Both the position numbers and the translations under genes were made by a program. A DNA stretch of 64,000 nt from assembly GCF_903946935.1 (NCBI RefSeq), contig NZ_CAJAXH010000222.1, forward strand, positions 1 to 64,000, read 5' to 3'. The DNA comes from an uncultured Thiodictyon sp. (GTDB lineage: Bacteria; Pseudomonadota; Gammaproteobacteria; Chromatiales; Chromatiaceae). Of the stretch, positions 59,230-64,000 are shown piece after piece; positions within the stretch are counted from its first letter, which is position 1; each line of letters begins with the position of its first letter. The notes below the pieces were generated by a model that saw only the letters and a list, made by a program, of their open reading frames with translations, ran no database searches and was not told the DNA's origin.

Positions 59230-61056
59230 TCATCTTTCGGTAAGGACTCTTCCCCAAGCAGACGCAATATGACGAAGCAAAGCATTGTGAATGGCGATTG
59301 ACTCCGCTGAGCTTGTCCAAGACTGCCAGTGCGCAACGACTCGATTCTTATATCCAGGCCCTTGACCCCATTCCGCTTCCATTGCCCGCCATATAGAGAA
59401 AAACGTCTTTACCTGCTCGACCCAGTGCTGCTTCGCCAGATCTCCCACGAAAGTGGAGAAAGCGCTCAACTGGGCAACGAAATCACATTCTAACGAGTCG
59501 ACCTGATTCGTGAATTCGGGATATTTTCCTTTCAAGAGCGACAAGCCATCCTTGATGTACTGGGCTTCTCCTTGGCAAAACGAAACAGCATAGGTACGCG
59601 CAAGCTGGTTGATTGCCTCATACACATCAAGATTTACAAAAGAGCCTTGCCGATCTATGCTAGCGGCTAGCCTCCTGTGGTGTGTTCCCGAGAATACTTT
59701 GCCTATGTACTCGCCGAACGGTTTCCAATCCGGCGCATGAGCGTCGGCCCTTGTCCGCCAGTCAGCGACGAGTGTGTCTACGTCGCGTTTGAATGCTGAG
59801 ACCTTGTCCCCCTCAGCCGATAGAAGTTCTTGCGATGCGGACACAAGCCTCGTCAGGTCGTTAAGCTTGCTATTGATGTAGGCAGATCTTCTCTCTTCCA
59901 GTACTCGCCAAATCTCCGATCCATGATCTATGCGGCTGTCAAATGTAATGACGTTTGGGGAAATCCTGTAGTCATGGGAAATTTTGGTTGCAACCTGATC
60001 CTCCCGAATGCTGCGGCCAATGCCTTTTCTGTCGTGGATATCGGTTATATCCTCGTCGATATCTGCAACTTTATCCGACTCATCTTTATCCAAGATCAAA
60101 AGCGTTGCGTCACGCGCAATGCGGTTTCCAAGCCCGAGGCTTATGGCGAGGTCGAAAAAAGATCTACAGTCGGCGTCCGGCGCGTCGACAAAGGTCGAGC
60201 AAACTATAGGAAATATTCCCTCTGTATCAAGGATAGAGCGAATGTCCTCCCTGTGTATGTACGAGTCGATCCCTCTTGTATCAATTATCGACCAAGTTTG
60301 ATCGCCTCGCTTTAAGGGAAAAGGACCACAAATCGTTATGAGCGACGGAATAGATACTTTGCTGTTCTTACCGTCGTTTATGCGAGCAAATGTCTCCTTG
60401 AGCCAGTCTTTCCACGCTTCCGCTTCTTCGGGGCTTGGCCACAACTCGGTTTTTGTTCTGCTCTCCAGCGCAAGGCAGGCATACATCAATTCGTCGACTT
60501 CCTCGACGGAACTGCAGTTCCTCGAAAATTCTAATGCCTTATCTGTGGAGCGCCACCTGCCATCCTCCTTCCTCTTTTCGATCGTGAGGCCAAGCATATT
60601 TCTGATGCAGCGAGTGAGTTCTTCACTTAAGAGGTTTCCGCCCTCATCTTCGTCAGAGACGTGCTTGTTTGCCTTTGCCCAGATAAACTCGGCAAAGTGT
60701 CTTACCACTCGCCGAACCTCATCACTGGATAGAGGATCAATCTTTATAGAATACTTCGTGGCATATTCAATCCTAACCTCACAAACGGTGACGCGACCCG
60801 CGCCTGTCTTGAGGAGATCAACAACCTCTTTATTATTAGATAGAGATTGAAGATCTACCGCCCTGCATATAGCAGAGGTCTTTCCCGCGCCGATCTTTCC
60901 TACAAACGCCGCGCGATAGTTAGTCTGATCCATATCAGCGCGAATCTTTATAATCGCAGTCTTGTTTTCGGTGAGTTGTGCCGAAACCTCCGCATTGACA
61001 CTTGAGACAAGGTACTCTTCGATCTCAGCCAACAACTGATCTGCTTGCTCTTTCAT
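59230..61056 (-). CDS. P-loop GTPase-like protein of unknown function (dynamin-like architecture)
   Basis: 608 residues, no signal peptide. Walker A GKIGAGKT (53-60) after a 45-residue helical lead; IIDTRGIDSYIHRED near 260 acts as the switch/G3 region (DTRG); ATLLILDKDES near 320 is a possible base-specificity strand. The rest (about 375-608) is predominantly helical with VSASQELLSAEGDKVSAFKR and YAVSFCQGEAQYIKDGLSLL, as in bacterial dynamin-like or stress GTPases. AT-richer than the neighbourhood. With the membrane protein gene upstream (same strand) it looks like an acquired, possibly defence-related, pair. No family name can be given with confidence. Confidence 0.6.
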   Translation of the reverse strand: MKEQADQLLAEIEEYLVSSVNAEVSAQLTENKTAIIKIRADMDQTNYRAAFVGKIGAGKTSAICRAVDLQSLSNNKEVVDLLKTGAGRVTVCEVRIEYATKYSIKIDPLSSDEVRRVVRHFAEFIWAKANKHVSDEDEGGNLLSEELTRCIRNMLGLTIEKRKEDGRWRSTDKALEFSRNCSSVEEVDELMYACLALESRTKTELWPSPEEAEAWKDWLKETFARINDGKNSKVSIPSLITICGPFPLKRGDQTWSIIDTRGIDSYIHREDIRSILDTEGIFPIVCSTFVDAPDADCRSFFDLAISLGLGNRIARDATLLILDKDESDKVADIDEDITDIHDRKGIGRSIREDQVATKISHDYRISPNVITFDSRIDHGSEIWRVLEERRSAYINSKLNDLTRLVSASQELLSAEGDKVSAFKRDVDTLVADWRTRADAHAPDWKPFGEYIGKVFSGTHHRRLAASIDRQGSFVNLDVYEAINQLARTYAVSFCQGEAQYIKDGLSLLKGKYPEFTNQVDSLECDFVAQLSAFSTFVGDLAKQHWVEQVKTFFSIWRAMEAEWGQGPGYKNRVVAHWQSWTSSAESIAIHNALLRHIASAWGRVLTER

Positions 61057-61089
61057 TTTTTGTGCGGACCCTTCAGGCGAATATTAGGA

Positions 61090-61179
61090 GACTAACGTTT
61101 TCCACAGCCGACGCCATACGGCGGCCGGAACGGTTGCGGATGCCGCAGTATGGCGTCGGCGCTGATACAATGGTTAGCC
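61090..61179. other. Integron attC-like site (candidate)
   Basis: GACTAAC (61090-61096) and GTTAGCC (61173-61179) bracket 90 bases with perfect inner 13-base arms GCCGACGCCATAC (61107-61119) and GTATGGCGTCGGC (61148-61160) and a 28-base loop. This is the overall form of an attC recombination site (R'' and L'' / L' and R' with TAAC/GTTA cores). The stop codon of the minus-strand gene (61174-61176) lies inside the GTTAG box, as in true cassettes. Both 7-base boxes have one mismatch to RYYYAAC/GTTRRRY and no integrase is in the window. Confidence 0.42.
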
Positions 61180-61869
61180 ATAATCATGTCCGCTGTCCGA
61201 TAATATGCGGCTGGCGAAACCTGTGTATGCCCAGCGGACACAATGCTTCGTGCTTGATTTATGGATCAAAAAGGCAAAGGGCAGAGAAATCTTTGCGTTC
61301 TGATCGTACTCGAAAATAATTTGCCAACCATCCAAGTCCATATCCTCCCATCCGTCAGGCATGCGGGCTGGTAGGGCCTTTCCGAGCATGCTCAATGAAA
61401 TGGTTTGCCCTTCTGGTATTGCTTTATCTCTAATGGGAAAGCGAGCATCCGTGATGCCCTCAATCACATGCTTCGCAGCGTCGTCGTCCATTCCCAATAG
61501 ATCTTGCTCCTGGAAGGGGAGCGCGTTCGCTATCAACATGCCTGTTTTTGTGTAAAGAGGGCCTTGGTTCTCGTCAAATAAAGCGTTAGATTTGGCTTTG
61601 AGCCAAAGCCGTTTAAGCGTGTGTGAGCCGTTGTTGGCGGTGATTGTTAGGTTGATCTGGAAAAAATAATCGCCCGAGTCGATGCGCTTGACAGCCGCTT
61701 TGTCAACGTTGATTGCAAGATCGCTTCTTATGAGAGCCAGGCTGTCGTTTTCTTTCGGTAATTTCCTTTTCGAAAGTTGCGATTTCACAAAATAGACAAA
61801 TACGGTGATAACGGTTATCCCAGCTCCACTGAAGAGCCACTCCTTGTTGTCCGCGATCCAGGTCATCAT
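61174..61869 (-). CDS. Membrane-anchored protein of unknown function
   Basis: 231 residues: one N-terminal transmembrane helix (WLFSGAGITVITVFVYFVKS, about 11-30), then a soluble domain rich in beta strands (YFFQINLTITANNGSHTLKR, IPEGQTISLSMLGKAL, DGWQIIFEYDQNAKISLP). No recognised domain. The topology predicts most of the protein on the cytoplasmic side, or outside if the helix is inverted. Its stop codon lies in an attC-like box and it is AT-richer than neighbouring genes. It precedes the GTPase-like gene, on the same strand. Confidence 0.7.
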   Translation of the reverse strand: MMTWIADNKEWLFSGAGITVITVFVYFVKSQLSKRKLPKENDSLALIRSDLAINVDKAAVKRIDSGDYFFQINLTITANNGSHTLKRLWLKAKSNALFDENQGPLYTKTGMLIANALPFQEQDLLGMDDDAAKHVIEGITDARFPIRDKAIPEGQTISLSMLGKALPARMPDGWEDMDLDGWQIIFEYDQNAKISLPFAFLIHKSSTKHCVRWAYTGFASRILSDSGHDYG

Positions 61870-62192
61870 TTTGTAGAGGTCAAGCTTGGCGTTCGATAGC
61901 TAATGTGGCGCCTAAAGCGGCGCGGGGGTAAAGGGACTAAGGTCAATTATTTTTACGACGCTCCGGACCAGTCGCCCTGGCCATACCCGCCTCGGGTACA
62001 GTTGCAGGTGAAAATAAACCTCGCTCGACCACCTGTCAAGCCACGCAGAGAAAATCCGTTCATTCCGGGGTATGTTAAGAAACTTAACGAACCAGGCGGT
62101 AGGCTCTCCTTTAACCGCTGGATGGCGATCCGGACCGGGCAGTCCATCGTCGCCCATTCCGACCAGCGGCCTCGGTCATGGTTCCGGCCACC

Positions 62193-62275
62193 CCGCTGTA
62201 TTCTGCGCCTCCGTGCTGACTGAGAGATTGCCGTCCCTGGTCTGGATTTCGGTATCCCGGCCGGAATGAAGGCGC
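62193..62275. repeat. Dispersed CCTGG(A/T)CTGGATTTCGG element (copy C)
   Basis: Matches copies at 31609-31656 and 35585-35670, sharing GCTGTATTCTGCGCCTCCG and CCCGGCCGGAATGAAGGCG with copy B. Confidence 0.6.
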
Positions 62276-62329
62276 AGCGCTGGCAGGAACGACGGCCTTG
62301 ATCATCATCCCGGGCACCTGCCTCCGCCA

Positions 62330-62399
62330 ATGTAGGTCGCCCTTTAGGGTGACCAGCCTTCCGTGCTGTCGGGTGGTCGCCCTGAAGGGCGACCTACAT
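62330..62399. repeat. Hairpin repeat GTAGGTCGCCCT...AGGGCGACCTAC
   Basis: 26-base arms at 62330-62355 and 62374-62399 pair with three mismatches around an 18-base loop. REP/BIME-like; not near a gene end. Confidence 0.8.
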
Positions 62400-62454
62400 C
62401 CACCCGTGGCCGGGTCATGATCAAGGCCGGAACGACGATCAAGGCCGCCAGCGG

Positions 62455-62796
62455 CTATGCCGCTTTCAGCATGAACTCGACATGGACCACGTCATAGGGA
62501 AACAGCAAGGCCCCGTCGGCGGTCTTGTCGATGACGCCACTCTGCACCAGCACCTGTGCGTCGGTGTGAACGCCCTTCACGTCACGCCCAACCCGCCGCG
62601 CCAGCTCGCGCACCCCGAGCGGACCGGCCCCGGTCAGCGCCTTGAGGATTACCCAGCGGTTGGCCGTCAAGGTGGACCACAGGTCCTCGTGACTGGGGAA
62701 GGTGATGAAACAGCCCTGAGGCTCACCCCGGAAAGCGGCCTTCATGCGCTGCATGGTGGTCTCGGTATCGGCAACTTCGATCGTGACAGTGGTCAT
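62455..62796 (-). CDS. HTH transcriptional regulator (HVO_A0114-like, TA-associated)
   Basis: 113 residues: MTTVTIEVADTETTMQRMK, then WVILKALTGAGPLGVRELAR and RVGRDVKGVHTDAQVLVQSG, a winged helix. This small family (HVO_A0114 type) typically regulates or neutralises an adjacent toxin. No toxin gene is evident beside it: the upstream 175 bases hold at most a short C-terminal tail. Start ATG 62796. Confidence 0.75.
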   Translation of the reverse strand: MTTVTIEVADTETTMQRMKAAFRGEPQGCFITFPSHEDLWSTLTANRWVILKALTGAGPLGVRELARRVGRDVKGVHTDAQVLVQSGVIDKTADGALLFPYDVVHVEFMLKAA

Positions 62797-62972
62797 GGAT
62801 GCCTCACAGTTGGGCAACATCGGCCCAAAAATCATCAGCGAAACGAAACCGGAGCGACGACGACGCACACCCCCCGCGAGAGTGGGCGAGGCTCTCGCGA
62901 GGACCCAACGGCGCTTCGCGCCGTCGCCGACAGGCTGTCGGCGCTCCCAGGCGCGGCGGGGTGTGGAACGAT

Positions 62973-63524
62973 CTAATCGTCTTGCTGGTGGGACGGATCG
63001 GCGACCGGTACAGCATCCGGCGCAATGGCTGCTAATAACCCCCGCAGCAGTTCCAATGGCGCCGGCGGGCAGCCCGGAATCTTCACATCCACCGGAATGA
63101 CGTTCTCCACAGCCCCGCGGCTGGCATAGGAGACGCCGAATTCGCCGCCGTCGCAGGCGCAGGTGCCGGCGGCGATCACGAGTTTCGGCACCGGGGTCGC
63201 CTGCCAGGTGCGGCGCAAGGCCGTTTCCATGTGGCGGGAGACGGGGCCGGTCACGAGCAGTGCATCGGCGTGGCGCGGGGAGGCGACGAAGTGCAGGCCG
63301 AAGCGCTCCAGGTCGTAATAGGGGTTGTTGAGCGCGTGGATCTCCAATTCGCAGCCGTTGCAGGATCCCGCATCGACCTGGCGGATGGCGAGGCTGCGCC
63401 CAAGCCGGGCATGGACGTGGCGCCGCAGTTCGATACCGAGCCGTTCCAGCTCTGGGTCATCGATGGCGGGTGGCGCCTCGGTGATGACGCCGGTTTTCAG
63501 TGATTGCTGGAGGATACGAAACAT
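62973..63524 (-). CDS. NuoB/HyfI-like Fe-S subunit of an energy-converting hydrogenase-related complex
   Basis: 183 residues of the NADH-quinone oxidoreductase 20 kDa (small-subunit) family, cytoplasmic-side, electron carrier. The proximal 4Fe-4S site is DAGSCNGCELEIHAL (Cys55, Cys58), TCACDGG, and IPGCPPAP, so all four cluster ligands are present. The first 30 residues are an extra segment typical of HycG/HyfI-like proteins. It lies downstream of the large-subunit gene on the same strand, separated by a repeat element; probably part of a multi-gene operon continuing beyond the window. Confidence 0.85.
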   Translation of the reverse strand: MFRILQQSLKTGVITEAPPAIDDPELERLGIELRRHVHARLGRSLAIRQVDAGSCNGCELEIHALNNPYYDLERFGLHFVASPRHADALLVTGPVSRHMETALRRTWQATPVPKLVIAAGTCACDGGEFGVSYASRGAVENVIPVDVKIPGCPPAPLELLRGLLAAIAPDAVPVADPSHQQDD

Positions 63525-63552
63525 GGTGCCTTGATCCCAGAAAGAGCAGTTG

Positions 63553-63682
63553 TCACGCCAAGGCGCCAAGCCCGCCAAGCCTTTTCAATGCGCTATCGGC
63601 GTCCCCCGTTTCACCTGCCGGGTGACGCTGACCGCTTGGCCAGCCTATTGCTTTTCTTGGCGTGCTTGGCGCCTTGGCGTGA
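63553..63682. repeat. MITE-like element (copy 2) inside the hydrogenase-like operon
   Basis: TCACGCCAAGGCGCCAAG (63553-63570) and its exact complement (63665-63682) frame about 94 bases. It matches the element at 50509-50639 in the ends and flanks but only loosely in the middle. It occupies nearly the whole gap between large-subunit and small-subunit genes. Confidence 0.85.
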
Positions 63683-63700
63683 GCAATCGCGGATTGAGGT

Positions 63701-64000
63701 CTAGAGGTCCTCGCCCGAATAGGACCCATTGACCGATTTGTTGCACACCGGGAAGTCCGGGACGATGTTCCCTAAAATCAACTGCTCCAGGGCCGGCCAG
63801 GTGAACCAACTCGGGTCGCGCGGGAAAAAGCGCGTGATGCGTCCGTCGGCACCGAAGCGCACGAAGGTCATGATCTCCCCGCGCCAACCGTCGACCAGCC
63901 CGAGGCCAACGGCCCCGGGCGGCGCCGGGGGCAGCGGCGCGGTGGTCTCGCCCGCGGGCAGGGTCATGAGCAAGCGGTCCATCATGACCAGGCTTTCCTG
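63701..64000 (-). CDS. Hydrogenase/NuoD-like large subunit, C-terminal part (runs off the window)
   Basis: The last 99 residues of a large subunit of the NiFe-hydrogenase / complex I 49 kDa family: GLVDGWRGEIMTFVRFGADG is the conserved GxxEGxRGE-like loop (normally EGPRGE or EGWRGE) and DPSWFTWPALEQLILGNIVP follows the pattern of HycE/HyfG. The terminus reads PDFPVCNKSVNGSYSGEDL and stops. Catalytic NiFe enzymes have DPCxxC here; this has only one Cys, so Ni binding is doubtful. It agrees with non-hydrogenase (Ehr-type) energy-converting complexes, as in NuoD. The N-terminal CxxC motif, which would settle it, is outside the window. Confidence 0.8.
   Translation of the reverse strand, partial: QESLVMMDRLLMTLPAGETTAPLPPAPPGAVGLGLVDGWRGEIMTFVRFGADGRITRFFPRDPSWFTWPALEQLILGNIVPDFPVCNKSVNGSYSGEDL

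Larger units (their letters stand above)
61870..62454. other. Intergenic region with dispersed repeats, no recognised gene
   Basis: No similarity to a known protein in either strand. It holds copy C of the CCTGGATTCCGG element (62193-62275) and the GTAGGTCGCCCT hairpin (62330-62399). Short open frames here have no start signals or domain similarity. Confidence 0.55.

Noticed and set aside
61903..62223. Open frames in the repeat-rich region
   Set aside because: No family similarity in either strand and the region holds dispersed repeats.
1..64000. tRNA or rRNA genes
   Set aside because: None was recognised by eye, but a covariance search was not possible, so absence is not proven.

Overview
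The window is GC-rich DNA, apparently chromosomal, from a gammaproteobacterium. Polyhydroxybutyrate genes (thiolase, phasin), sigma-54-type pilA promoters, a group-4-hydrogenase-like complex and many REP-like hairpins would fit a purple sulfur bacterium (Chromatiaceae). That assignment is inference from gene content; no rRNA or other marker gene is present.

About the first 32 kb is a large extracellular-polysaccharide/glycan locus. 1-5000 (+): a truncated Wzt relic, galE, a methyltransferase and a Wzm/Wzt export ABC transporter. 5000-8900 (+): a visibly AT-richer insert with a radical SAM enzyme and two glycosyltransferases. 8900-10930 (+): UDP-galactopyranose mutase plus a GT2 enzyme (galactofuranose). 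11150-19690: an FAD amino-oxidase-like protein, two GT4 enzymes and two tandem large polytopic GT-C-like proteins. 19880-29070 (+) is a tightly overlapping operon that starts with an AMP-ligase, acyl carrier protein, Fe-ADH-like protein, LuxE-like acyl-protein synthetase and LuxC-like acyl reductase, and continues into a NodB-like protein, hexapeptide acyltransferase, GT4 and asparagine synthase. It looks like an acyl activation/reduction branch built into glycan synthesis. 29100-31580 (-): methyltransferase, UPF0104 flippase-like protein and GT2.

31.6-38 kb is a tandemly duplicated type IV pilin module on the minus strand, each unit being pilA followed by a GT-C gene (a candidate pilin glycosyltransferase). 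One unit is intact (pilA 34716-35135, GT-C 32602-34593). In the other, pilA (37218-37637) is intact but its GT-C partner is a deleted, frameshifted relic interrupted by a 1058-bp IS1595-family element with perfect 25-bp ends and an 8-bp target duplication. Both pilA genes keep the same -24/-12 promoter and an upstream TGACA/TGTCA palindrome. WbpD/WbpB-type nucleotide-sugar genes follow (38-39.9 kb).

40-50 kb: a FitAB-type toxin-antitoxin pair; MCE/Mla-type lipid-transport genes split on either side of a CoA-transferase, phasin and PhaA-type thiolase, with an ATPase lacking its catalytic Glu and switch His; an acetate-type (SatP/YaaH) transporter; a periplasmic Cache protein; a cold-shock protein. 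50.8-57.8 kb: mostly housekeeping or stress genes (NodB deacetylase, a RyR-domain protein, OsmC, gamma-glutamylcyclotransferase, DJ-1/PfpI, S1 protein, DUF29, CDP-alcohol phosphatidyltransferase, ABM monooxygenase).

58-62.8 kb is accessory DNA: a DUF3368/UPF0175 toxin-antitoxin pair between two Uma2 3'-end fragments, then a P-loop GTPase-like gene and a membrane protein separated by an integron attC-like hairpin, then an HTH regulator. The window ends in a hydrogenase-related operon (NuoB-like and large subunit); the C-terminus of the large subunit lacks the usual Ni-binding CxxC. Dispersed palindromic repeats and toxin-antitoxin debris occur throughout.
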